Source: CAYWNA01 sp964459305
GTDB taxonomy: Bacteria; Planctomycetota; Planctomycetia; Pirellulales; Pirellulaceae
DNA: 43,211 nt
Direction of reading: 5' to 3'
NCBI GenBank assembly: GCA_964459305.1
Contig: CAYWNA010000095.1
Location: forward strand, 1 to 43,211
The notes beneath the pieces are model-generated. The model saw only the letters and a list, made by a program, of their open reading frames with translations, did no database searches and had not been told where the DNA came from. Below are positions 16,371 to 23,536 of the stretch, piece after piece (the stretch's first letter is position 1; each line of letters opens with the position of its first letter). The position numbers and the translations under genes are program-made.

Positions 16371-17807
16371 ATGGCAGCAAGCATGCCGAGAGTGTTGTTG
16401 GTTTATCCGCCCATCAGCAAGATGGATCGGTATGGAAGCGAACTGGGGGTCTTCGGCGGAAAGCAGATCCCATTGGGAATCTTCTGTCTGGCGGCCTATC
16501 TTCGCAAGCAAGGCTACGCGGTTCAGGCCCTCGATGCCGAAGCCCGCGAGTTGACGTACGACGACATCCTTGCGGAGTTGCAGGCAGGCGCGTACACCGT
16601 GTTGGGAATCTCGTCCACGACGGTAGCTTTCGATCGGGCCTTACAACTGGCCCAGGCCGTGAAGACAGGCCGCCCCGAAACTGTCGTCGTCATCGGCGGG
16701 CCGCACGTATCCTCGCAGCCGGACCATCCCCTGCGATTTGCCGCCTTTGATTACGCTGTCTGCAACGAGGGAGAGGAAACCCTGAATGAATTCCTCCATG
16801 TGCTTGCGGAGGAAGGAGATCCACGCACGGTGCACGGGCTCGTCCACCGCCGGAACGGCGAGATCGTCGTCAATCCCCGTCGTCCCTATATTGCCGACCT
16901 GGATGCACTCCCTTTCCCGGCTTACGACATGATTCCGAACATGCGGATCTATTCCCCGCCGCCGTTCAACTACAAGCTGCTGCCGGTGGCCAACATCATG
17001 ACCTCCCGCGGGTGCCCGAACGCCTGCACGTTCTGTGAAAACACTACCTTCGGCCGTCAATTCCGCATGCGCAGCGCCGGGAGTATCGTGGAAGAGATCG
17101 AGTTGTTGATAAACAAGCACGGCGCGCGGGAAATATCCTTTGTGGACGACACCTTTACCATCAACCGGCCCCGAATCTACGAGATATTCGACTTGGCGCG
17201 GCAGCGCGGTTTGCGTTTTCCTTGGAGCTGCATGTCGCGCATCAACACCGTCGATGACGATCTGCTTCAGTACATGCGCGACAACGGCTGTTGGTACGTC
17301 AGCTTCGGCGTGGAAAGCGCCGATGAGAACATCCTGAAGGTGATTCGCAAGAATATCAAACCGCAGGACGTGGAACGCGTGATCAACATCTGCCACCGTC
17401 TGGGGATCGTCACGAAAGGTTTCTTCATGATCGGCCATCCTCTTGAAACCGTGGAAACGATCGACAAAACGATTGCGTTTGCGAAGCGTATTCCGTTGCG
17501 GCACGTGGTGGTGACAATCAATACGCCAATGCCGGGCACCGAGCAGTATGAGCATGCGCGCGAATACGGTACGCTCGACGAGTCGGACTGGAAGCGATTC
17601 AACTACTGGAAGCCCGTCTTCGTTCCTCACGGACTCACGCCCGAAATCCTGTTGGCCAAACAACAGCAGTTCATTCGACAGTTCTACCTTCGCACCAGGC
17701 TGATTCTGCGCCAGTTGCAGTTCGCCGTGAGCAGTCCATCAAATATGAAGCAACTGGTCCGGATCGTGATCGGCTCGATACATTACCTGTTACGAAAACG
17801 CGGATAA
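16371..17807 (+). CDS. B12-binding-type radical SAM protein
   Basis: The 478-residue protein begins with a cobalamin-binding-like Rossmann domain (residues 6-140: RVLLVYPPISK, LGISSTTV, VVVIGGPHVSS, CNEGEETL). The radical SAM core follows, with the [4Fe-4S] cysteines C215-x3-C219-x2-C222 in 'SRGCPNACTFCEN'. The core continues with 'ISFVDDTFTINRPRI' and 'VSFGVESADENILKVIRK', typical of the B12-radical SAM superfamily. The hydrophobic C-terminal tail (LILRQLQFAV to the end) may contact the membrane. Members methylate or rearrange lipids, hopanoids or antibiotics, and the substrate cannot be told here. A GAGGT ribosome site precedes the ATG at 16371; an internal ATG at 16383 is possible. Confidence 0.9.
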   Translation: MAASMPRVLLVYPPISKMDRYGSELGVFGGKQIPLGIFCLAAYLRKQGYAVQALDAEARELTYDDILAELQAGAYTVLGISSTTVAFDRALQLAQAVKTGRPETVVVIGGPHVSSQPDHPLRFAAFDYAVCNEGEETLNEFLHVLAEEGDPRTVHGLVHRRNGEIVVNPRRPYIADLDALPFPAYDMIPNMRIYSPPPFNYKLLPVANIMTSRGCPNACTFCENTTFGRQFRMRSAGSIVEEIELLINKHGAREISFVDDTFTINRPRIYEIFDLARQRGLRFPWSCMSRINTVDDDLLQYMRDNGCWYVSFGVESADENILKVIRKNIKPQDVERVINICHRLGIVTKGFFMIGHPLETVETIDKTIAFAKRIPLRHVVVTINTPMPGTEQYEHAREYGTLDESDWKRFNYWKPVFVPHGLTPEILLAKQQQFIRQFYLRTRLILRQLQFAVSSPSNMKQLVRIVIGSIHYLLRKRG

Positions 17808-17827
17808 CGAGACGTGCAAAGTACTTT

Positions 17828-18124
17828 CTACTTCTTCTTGATCAAGTCGGGGCCGCTGCCGACCGCCTTCTCATAACCACCGCTGTCCGACTTGACGTAC
17901 TTCGTAAAACCCAGACGCTCTAGCTTCTTGTCGTCGCCCAGCGCCCGTTCCGTCCTCATCGGCGAGTGCTTGCCGGCAATTCGCGCTGGCAGGATCACTC
18001 GCCGCACTGGTTGGCCGGTTTCCGGATGCTCGGCGAGCGGCGTATCGGTCATCTTTTGCACAACCTCGAATCGCTCTCCCGGTTCGTCGCCCTCGGTGAC
18101 AACCTCGTAAACATACGTCGGCAT
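17828..18124 (-). CDS. FmdB-like small protein lacking the zinc-ribbon cysteines
   Basis: The 98 residues follow the FmdB/CxxC_CxxC_SSSS family plan: the MPTY start, RFEVVQKMTDTPL in place of the usual 'FEVxQSMSDxPL', and 'HPETGQPVRRVI' in place of 'CPECGGPVRRLI'. All four zinc-ligand cysteines of the family are missing, and the protein contains no cysteine at all. Yet the spacing and surrounding residues are kept, and the C-terminus (FTKYVKSDSGGYEK) also follows the family. A strong GGGGGAG ribosome site precedes the ATG. It is either a functional metal-free variant or one that lost metal binding. It is convergent with the radical SAM gene; no operon partner is visible. Confidence 0.7.
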   Translation of the reverse strand: MPTYVYEVVTEGDEPGERFEVVQKMTDTPLAEHPETGQPVRRVILPARIAGKHSPMRTERALGDDKKLERLGFTKYVKSDSGGYEKAVGSGPDLIKKK

Positions 18125-18177
18125 GATCGCAACACTCCCCCGTCTGTCGCCTAGAAAACGGATCCATGGCCGCCCTT

Positions 18178-18291
18178 AAGGCGAGCGGCAGAAATTCGCG
18201 TACCCGTGGGAGAGGCTTCCAGCCTGTCGGGCTGCATATTTGACAGGCTGGAAGCCTATCCCACGGTAAATTTTCATCTGCCGCTCGCCTA
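18178..18291. repeat. Nested palindrome: GCGAGCGGCAG outer arms, family C core
   Basis: The core is GTGGGAGAGGCTTCCAGCCT (18206-18225) against AGGCTGGAAGCCTATCCCAC (18245-18264). The outer arms are AAGGCGAGCGGCAGAAATT (from 18178) and AATTTTCATCTGCCGCTCGC (from 18269). The same outer arms enclose a family B core at 7454-7573. It lies between the FmdB-like gene start and the stop of the prepilin peptidase gene. Confidence 0.85.
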
Positions 18292-18300
18292 ATACCCATT

Positions 18301-19620
18301 CTAACCTGAATTGCCCACGAACCAATGGCCTGGCCGCTCCACGCGGTCTGCGGCCAGCGTCAGTACGACTGCCAAGATGACCACCGCAGCGCAGGAAACC
18401 GCCGATGCCTGCGTTCCGGGCCACCACGCCAGTCGGGCGAGGGCACTCCACGTGCAGATCTGGATTGCCACCGCAATGAAGACGTGCGTGAACAAGGTCG
18501 GATGCGCAACCCTCAAGAAGCCGGTCGTCGCCACGGCTGTGACCAACCGCGTACAGGCCGCAATGCCCGCTACCGAAACTACCGCCTGCCATCCTAGGTA
18601 TAGCCCGATGACTCCGAATGCTGCCATCACTTCCAGAATGTGCCCACATCTCACATCCATCTGCGGGCTCGTTCGCGTGTCGGGACCGCAATCTGTCGTG
18701 TCGGGGGAGCTGTCCGAAGGTCCCGCCGCGCGAATGAGGGCCTTCGTTCCGCCGACCAGCAATCCCAGGACGACCCCCGCCATGAGCCCGACGACAGTCG
18801 TGTCCGCGTGACCGATCCAGGCATAGTCCAGAATCCACACGGGCTTAGTCGACGTCCATGGAACTGGCTGCACACTGGGGCAAGCAGCCGGGACGGAAAG
18901 GCCGATGGCAAGCGCAATTGCCACGTACCGTTTGGGCAGAACACAACCATCCCGTTTGATCAGAGCCCAACTCAACAGGATGCTCAGTAGAATGCAGTGG
19001 TAGCCATAAGCTGTGACTTGGCTCAGACTGGCACGTCCCGCAAGCCAACTCACCTTGTATTGAACGTCCGCAATGCCCGCGGGCAAGTTCGTACCCTGTA
19101 GGAACAGCTCCAGAACGGCCAGCACGAGGAAGATTGACCCGACGGCGAATTCGACCAGGGGATACCGCGGCGCAATCGGCAGATGACAGTCGCGGCATCG
19201 ACCACGCAATTGTAGCCATCCAAATACCGGCATATTATCGTACCAGCGGATCTTCGCGCGGCAAAATGGGCACCTTGAGCCGCCCAGCAGAGAAAGGCCT
19301 TGAGGCACGCGATAGATGACGACGTTGAGGAAACTGCCGAGACAAGCTCCGAACATGAAGAACCAGGCGGCAACCACGAACTCGAACAGATGTATCCGAA
19401 TCTGCGGGAAAATCGGCGGTGACCGGACGGCAAAGGTTGCCGAGTCCTGCTGCAGCAATTCACGGACGTGGTTGGCCCAAGGCCAACCGAACACATAGCC
19501 GCAGAACAGACCTGCGATCAGCAGCCAAACGATGGCCAATGGCCAGTTGTAACGCCTCATACGTCGCATATCGCGTCTCAAAGTTTTTGCGGCGGATTGT
19601 CGCTTCCCGCGCTGTTCCAT
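18301..19620 (-). CDS. Prepilin peptidase (A24 family, PilD-like)
   Basis: A 439-residue inner-membrane aspartic protease that trims, and often methylates, type IV prepilins or type II secretion pseudopilins. Visible are 'GACLGSFLNVVIYRVP' (about 91-106), the paired CxxC zinc motifs C117/C120 and C142/C145 flanking 'DNMPVFGW', the first catalytic-type Asp (D224 in RDGCVLP) and a second candidate, D273 in WIGHAD, in place of the usual GxGD. The protein is longer than typical PilD because of an N-terminal extension and an extra hydrophobic C-terminus. The frame stays open upstream to 20418, but that part is antisense to floA. The ATG at 19620 or a nearby internal Met gives the true start. The altered second motif lowers certainty of activity. 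Confidence 0.85.
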   Translation of the reverse strand: MEQRGKRQSAAKTLRRDMRRMRRYNWPLAIVWLLIAGLFCGYVFGWPWANHVRELLQQDSATFAVRSPPIFPQIRIHLFEFVVAAWFFMFGACLGSFLNVVIYRVPQGLSLLGGSRCPFCRAKIRWYDNMPVFGWLQLRGRCRDCHLPIAPRYPLVEFAVGSIFLVLAVLELFLQGTNLPAGIADVQYKVSWLAGRASLSQVTAYGYHCILLSILLSWALIKRDGCVLPKRYVAIALAIGLSVPAACPSVQPVPWTSTKPVWILDYAWIGHADTTVVGLMAGVVLGLLVGGTKALIRAAGPSDSSPDTTDCGPDTRTSPQMDVRCGHILEVMAAFGVIGLYLGWQAVVSVAGIAACTRLVTAVATTGFLRVAHPTLFTHVFIAVAIQICTWSALARLAWWPGTQASAVSCAAVVILAVVLTLAADRVERPGHWFVGNSG

Positions 19621-19701
19621 TCGTCTCGGATTCGCTATCATTTTGGCTGAGGATGGTGAAGGTGTCCACTCACCCCATCTCAGCGACAGTGTGTTGACAC
19701 C

Positions 19702-19758
19702 AGCCCGACGCGCCAGCAAGGCGAAATCGTTATCCGTCCCTCGCTTGCGCATCGGGCT
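19702..19758. repeat. Variant of family B palindrome
   Basis: AGCCCGACGCGCCAGCAAGG (19702-19721) faces CCTCGCTTGCGCATCGGGCT (19739-19758). The layout matches family B (AACCCGAAGCGTAAGCGAGG) with several substitutions that are partly compensatory between the arms, so the pairing is kept while the sequence drifts. Confidence 0.75.
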
Positions 19759-19781
19759 TGTGTGATGGGCGAGAAGTGATG

Positions 19782-19886
19782 TGCCCGACAAAAGTCGCGG
19801 GATAGGCTTCCAGCCTGTCGGAAGCACAGGAAAACGACAGGCTGGAAGCCTATCCCACGTCGCAATCGGAGTTTTGTCGGGCGCGT
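19782..19886. repeat. Nested palindrome with family C core
   Basis: The core is GATAGGCTTCCAGCCTGTCG (19801-19820) against CGACAGGCTGGAAGCCTATC (19835-19854). The outer arms are GCCCGACAAAA and TTTTGTCGGGC. The core equals that at 18206-18264, but here it sits in different outer arms. Confidence 0.85.
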
Positions 19887-19935
19887 CGAGAAGTGCGGAT
19901 CGGATCAGCCAAACAGAAAGAAAGGGAAGGTCGCC

Positions 19936-20961
19936 ATGTTCAATACCTTGCCATATTTGTTCGCCGCCGAGGAGGGAACGGACTGGACGTTCATGCTCGT
20001 AGTTGGCATCGGTGCGGTTCTCGCTTTGATGCTGTTTGTCTTTTTCATCGTCGCTGCAGCCTACGGCAAGCTCTGGTTTCAGGCCTTTATGTCGCGCGCG
20101 GATGTCAGCATGCTGAGCCTGATCGGTATGGGATTCCGGCAGGTAAAACCGACCGTCATCATAACGGCCAAAATCATGTCGACCCAGGCGGGATTGGACA
20201 TCAACCGTCGCACGGGGATCAGCACTTCGCGACTGGAGGGCCACTACCTGGCCGGCGGCAACGTGATGAACGTGATCCACGCGATCATCGCCGCGCATCG
20301 AGCCCGCATCGATTTGGATTTCGACCGCGCCGCCGCCATCGACCTGGCCGGACGCGACGTGCTGGACGCCGTTCGTACGAGCGTCAATCCCAAAGTAATT
20401 GACTGCCCGGATCCGCAACGAAGCGGAAAGACGACGTTAAGCGCCATCGCCAAAGACGGTGTCGAGTTGCGTATCCGAACGCGTGTGACTGTCCGAACGA
20501 ACCTGGAGCAGTTGATCGGCGGTGCCACCGAGGAAACCGTGATCGCCCGTGTGGGCGAGGGCATCATTACATCCATCGGCTCGGCCGACACGCACAAAGA
20601 AGTCTTGGAGAATCCCGAGCGAATCACCAAAGCGGTGCTGGCCCGGGGCCTCGATGCGCAAACCGCATTCGAGATCGTGTCCATCGACATTGCCGACGTG
20701 GACGTGGGCGCGAACATCGGCGCACGCCTCCAGGCCGATCAGGCCGAAGCCGATACCCGGAAACGTCGCGCGGAAGCGGAAGGCCATCGCGCCGAGGCGG
20801 TTGCCACCGAGCAGGAGAACCGAGCCAAGGTGGCCGAGAATCGCGCCCGCTTGGTACTGGCCGAAGCCGAAGTCCCAATGGCAATGGCCGACGCCTTTCG
20901 CCAAGGCAATTTCTACTCCGACGACGGGTCAACCGAACCGATCGAGGGTAGCAGCGTTTAG
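19936..20961 (+). CDS. floA: Flotillin-like protein FloA
   Basis: The 341 residues match FloA (UPF0365), the bacterial flotillin that organises functional membrane microdomains. An N-terminal membrane anchor (about 17-42, LVVGIGAVLALMLFVFFIVAAAYG) is followed by the SPFH-type domain with the family stretch 'SLIGMGFRQVKPTVIITAKI'. Conserved blocks follow (LEQLIGGATEETVIARVGEG, FEIVSIDIADVDVGANIGA), then an Ala/Glu-rich coiled coil (about 255-320, ADTRKRRAEAEGHRAEAVATE). Length is normal. A strong AAGGGAAGG ribosome site precedes the ATG. It is divergent from the prepilin peptidase gene and not in an operon here. Confidence 0.96.
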   Translation: MFNTLPYLFAAEEGTDWTFMLVVGIGAVLALMLFVFFIVAAAYGKLWFQAFMSRADVSMLSLIGMGFRQVKPTVIITAKIMSTQAGLDINRRTGISTSRLEGHYLAGGNVMNVIHAIIAAHRARIDLDFDRAAAIDLAGRDVLDAVRTSVNPKVIDCPDPQRSGKTTLSAIAKDGVELRIRTRVTVRTNLEQLIGGATEETVIARVGEGIITSIGSADTHKEVLENPERITKAVLARGLDAQTAFEIVSIDIADVDVGANIGARLQADQAEADTRKRRAEAEGHRAEAVATEQENRAKVAENRARLVLAEAEVPMAMADAFRQGNFYSDDGSTEPIEGSSV

Positions 20962-20992
20962 GAACGTGGCAGCAATAGGCCCGGAATTCAAG

Positions 20993-21060
20993 GTAGCCGA
21001 AGTCACCAGACTTTGGTCCGTTTGGAGTGGAAAATCCCAAACTCTGGCGAGTTCGGCTAC
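20993..21060. repeat. Family D palindrome
   Basis: GTAGCCGAAGTCACCAGACT (20993-21012) faces ACTCTGGCGAGTTCGGCTAC (to 21060). It matches the copy at 2273-2336 and lies between the convergent floA and rarA genes. Confidence 0.85.
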
Positions 21061-21149
21061 AGCCGCTTGACGCTGGTATTATTTCTGCAGCGATCCTCGG
21101 CGGGCGTTCGCAGCCCTCGCTCAACCGCAACTGACCGTCGGTCTGCCGG

Positions 21150-22514
21150 CTAATCCTGTAGACTGCCTTCACTGTCGTCGCGGACTTGGTTCTTGCTCCG
21201 CCGGAGCGTTTCGCGAATGGCCTCCAGGCGTTGTGCGAGTTCTGTCTCGAAGCCGCGATTCACGGGACGATAGTATTCGCGTTCGACGCCCAGGTAGTCT
21301 TGTTCGGCGATGCCGGACGCGGTGTCATGCGAGTACTGGTAGTCCTTGCCGTGACCGAACTGTTTGGCGCCGGAATAGTGCGAATCGCGAAGGTGTACCG
21401 GAACCGGCAGGATGCGGCCTTCGCGGATATCGCGACGCGCCTCGGAAATGGCCACGGTCGCGGCATTCGATTTCGGCGCACATGCCAGGTAGGTCACAGC
21501 TTGGCTGAGCGTCAACTGGCATTCCGGCAGCCCGACGAACTCGCATGCCTGCATTGCGGCGACGGCCAGCGGCAGGGCCTGTGGGTCGGCATTGCCGACA
21601 TCCTCGCTGGCAAGGATGATCAATCGGCGGCAAATGAAACGGATGTCTTCGCCGCCCTCCAGCATGCGGGCCAACCAGTACAGCGCGGCATCGGGATCGG
21701 AGCCGCGGATGCTCTTGATCAACGCACTGGCAGTATCGTAATGCGCATCGCCCGAAGGGTCGTACACGACAGCCTTGCGTTGGACCGACTCTTCGGCCAA
21801 TTGGCGGGTGAACTCCAGCGGTCGCACATCACTGGAGAGGACGCCAATCTCCAGTGCGGAAAGCGCTCGCCGCGCATCGCCATCGCAAGTCTCTGCCAAG
21901 AAATCCAGCGCGTCATCGTGCAAACGCACATCGTGAGTCCCCAGCCCGCGTCTTTTGTCCGTCAACGCTCGCCGAAGCAGTGTCTTGATGTCCTCCGGCG
22001 AAAGCGGGTCGAATTGAAAGACCTGACTTCGGCTGACCAAGGCGCTGTTGACGGCAAAGAACGGATTAGCCGTGGTGGCGCCGATCAATGTGACGATGCC
22101 CTGCTCGACCTCGGGCAGCAACACGTCCTGCTGGCTTTTGTTGAAGCGATGAATCTCGTCCACAAATAGAATCGTCTTGCTGCCACCGGCCGCCAACTCA
22201 TCGCGTGCGTCAGCCAAAAGGGCCCGCAGTTCCTTGACGCCGGCCGTCACGGCGCTCAACTGCCGAAAACGGCTGCGGCCCTCGGTGGCCAGCAACTGGC
22301 CCAGCGTGGTCTTTCCCGATCCCGGCGGACCGTAGAAGATCACCGATCCCAGCCGATCCGCCTTCAACAGACGGCGCAACAGCCGGCCTTCGCCCAAGAA
22401 GTGCTTTTGGCCCACGAACTCGTCCAGCAAAGTGGGGCGCATACGCACTGCCAGCGGTTGTGCACGCTGAAGATTCGCGGCTTCTGCTTTTTCGAACAGC
22501 GATGTTGAAGGCAT
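21150..22514 (-). CDS. rarA: Replication-associated recombination protein RarA (MgsA)
   Basis: The 454-residue AAA+ ATPase acts at stalled replication forks and is related to clamp-loader subunits. Visible are the family start LAVRMRPTLLDEFVGQKHFL (21-40), Walker A GPPGSGKTT (62-70), Walker B ILFVDEIHRF (D118-E119) and the sensor region 'LIGATTANPFFAVNSALVSR'. The C-terminal part continues with GSDPDAALYWLARMLEGGED and 'ASEDVGNADPQAL', both hallmarks of RarA. The start at 22514 is at M-P-S-T-S; the frame is open further upstream only through a family A palindrome, which does not belong to the protein. Length and motifs are complete. Confidence 0.95.
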   Translation of the reverse strand: MPSTSLFEKAEAANLQRAQPLAVRMRPTLLDEFVGQKHFLGEGRLLRRLLKADRLGSVIFYGPPGSGKTTLGQLLATEGRSRFRQLSAVTAGVKELRALLADARDELAAGGSKTILFVDEIHRFNKSQQDVLLPEVEQGIVTLIGATTANPFFAVNSALVSRSQVFQFDPLSPEDIKTLLRRALTDKRRGLGTHDVRLHDDALDFLAETCDGDARRALSALEIGVLSSDVRPLEFTRQLAEESVQRKAVVYDPSGDAHYDTASALIKSIRGSDPDAALYWLARMLEGGEDIRFICRRLIILASEDVGNADPQALPLAVAAMQACEFVGLPECQLTLSQAVTYLACAPKSNAATVAISEARRDIREGRILPVPVHLRDSHYSGAKQFGHGKDYQYSHDTASGIAEQDYLGVEREYYRPVNRGFETELAQRLEAIRETLRRSKNQVRDDSEGSLQD

Positions 22515-22547
22515 GGTCTGAACTTTCTCGGGCGCAGGAAGGGGTTT

Positions 22548-22615
22548 GTAGCTGGATTCGCAAGAATTCAGGCGGTGAGGGCGTAGTCCGCCTGAATTCT
22601 TGCGAATCCAGCTAC
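22548..22615. repeat. Family A palindrome, full copy
   Basis: GTAGCTGGATTCGCAAGAAT (22548-22567) and ATTCTTGCGAATCCAGCTAC (22596-22615), a perfect-arm 68-bp hairpin between the yidD stop and the rarA start. Both strands are open through the repeat, so naive gene callers would extend rarA into it. Confidence 0.92.
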
Positions 22616-22620
22616 GACTA

Positions 22621-22860
22621 TCAGGGCGGGTCATGCCCTCCAGGGTTGAACGGGTGGCAACGACAGATTCTCCAAGTGCCAAGGGCGGTCCCTTTCAACG
22701 CCCCGTACTTCTTGACCGCCAGAATAAAATACTGACTGCACGAAGGCGTGAACCTGCAATGGCGGCCCAACAGCGGGCTGAGAATGATCTGATAGCATCG
22801 CACGGCTGCAATCAGCAGCCAACCTGGCAGACCTACCATTGCAGCCCAGAAGGATCTCAT
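22621..22860 (-). CDS. yidD: Membrane protein insertion efficiency factor YidD
   Basis: The 79-residue protein carries the YidD signature: an amphipathic N-terminus ('LIAAVRCYQIILSPLLGRHCRF'), then TPSCSQYFILAVKKYGALKG, and the C-terminal ICRCHPFNPGGHDP. YidD sits at the inner membrane and aids YidC-dependent insertion. It overlaps the rnpA stop by four bases (ATGA), implying translational coupling. In many bacteria yidC follows yidD; here a palindrome and rarA follow instead. Confidence 0.96.
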   Translation of the reverse strand: MRSFWAAMVGLPGWLLIAAVRCYQIILSPLLGRHCRFTPSCSQYFILAVKKYGALKGTALGTWRICRCHPFNPGGHDPP

Positions 22861-23219
22861 TTTTTCGGTTTCGCGATCTTCTTGGCCAGTCGCGTGGCCA
22901 GTCTCGGCAGTGCTCCAGAGACGTTTGCGAAGTCCGGTTCCGCGCCCCGACGTGGCCGGACGACGAAATCATAGCCAGCCGGCAGCCCTGTGCGGGACTT
23001 GCGAAACGCTTCGCGGATCAGCCGTTTCCATCGATTGCGCACCACGGCCGGCCCAACTTTGCGCGACACCGACAGACCGAGCCGCGTGTGCGGCAAGCCG
23101 TTCAGACAGCCACGGATCACCAGCACGTCGTCAGCGGCGACCACGCCGTTCTTGTATACCCGGTCGAAATCCGCCCGGGCACGGATGCGATGCTCGCGGA
23201 GAAAGCGCTCGTCGGCCAC
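22857..23219 (-). CDS. rnpA: Ribonuclease P protein component
   Basis: The 120-residue basic protein subunit of RNase P assists the catalytic RNA in removing tRNA 5' leaders. The family motif is clear: 'RKVGPAVVRNRWKRLIREAFR' with the RNR core around residues 61-63, preceded by LGLSVSRKVG and an N-terminal FxxxY-like segment (FDRVYKNG). The start is GTG at 23219. The usual neighbour rpmH is absent; the upstream partner, five bases away, is a 103-residue membrane protein. The C-terminus is lysine-rich. Confidence 0.95.
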   Translation of the reverse strand: MADERFLREHRIRARADFDRVYKNGVVAADDVLVIRGCLNGLPHTRLGLSVSRKVGPAVVRNRWKRLIREAFRKSRTGLPAGYDFVVRPRRGAEPDFANVSGALPRLATRLAKKIAKPKK

Positions 23220-23224
23220 GCTGG

Positions 23225-23536
23225 CTATGCCTTGTCTTGCGATGAGGAATCAGTGTCTGAGTAGAGGGGCTTTGTCGCCCAATCGTCGTCCTTCACGACC
23301 GGGGAATCCGGTTGCCGGCGAATCCGAGGCGGCCGGTTCATGTAGCGTCGGGTCGCCCTCGCGCCCCACCACGCCAGCAAAACCAACCCGAAACCCAAAA
23401 TGATTACAGCGGCCAGAGCCGCCAACACTCTCGCACGGTCTTTCGGCTCCAGTCGCAGGATCAAGGGTCGCTCGGCCTGCGCAAGAATCACCCAGGTTGC
23501 GGCGCAATAAAGGGGCGCGTACAGCGTCTCTACCAT
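23225..23536 (-). CDS. Small single-pass membrane protein, unknown
   Basis: The 103 residues have one clear transmembrane helix (about 41-58, VLAALAAVIILGFGLVLLAW). A basic stretch follows (ARATRRYMNRPPRIRRQP), then an acidic, Ser-rich tail (DTDSSSQDKA). The N-terminal 35 residues may be exported or half-buried. It starts inside the 3' end of the dnaJ-like gene (7-base overlap) and ends five bases before rnpA, so it is in the middle of a four-gene operon. I do not recognise the family. Its position between a chaperone and rnpA/yidD is compatible with a role in membrane protein handling, which is inference only. Confidence 0.8.
   Translation of the reverse strand: MVETLYAPLYCAATWVILAQAERPLILRLEPKDRARVLAALAAVIILGFGLVLLAWWGARATRRYMNRPPRIRRQPDSPVVKDDDWATKPLYSDTDSSSQDKA

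Larger units (their letters stand above)
19621..19935. other. Divergent intergenic region, prepilin peptidase / floA
   Basis: There is no gene in these 315 bases. The middle holds two palindromes (19702-19758 and 19782-19886), leaving about 80 bases next to the prepilin peptidase start and about 50 next to floA for control signals. The floA ribosome site AAGGGAAGG lies just before 19936. No clear promoter hexamers are seen. Confidence 0.7.

Noticed and set aside
16641..17663. 340-codon frame opposite the radical SAM gene
   Set aside because: Fully antisense to a gene with an intact CxxxCxxC site; no recognisable domain.
19621..20418. N-terminal extension of the prepilin peptidase frame
   Set aside because: It is antisense to floA and the floA upstream palindromes; the signature starts only after 19620.
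22515..22682. 56-residue N-terminal extension of rarA
   Set aside because: It is translated family A palindrome; the RarA family begins near M-P-S-T-S at 22514.
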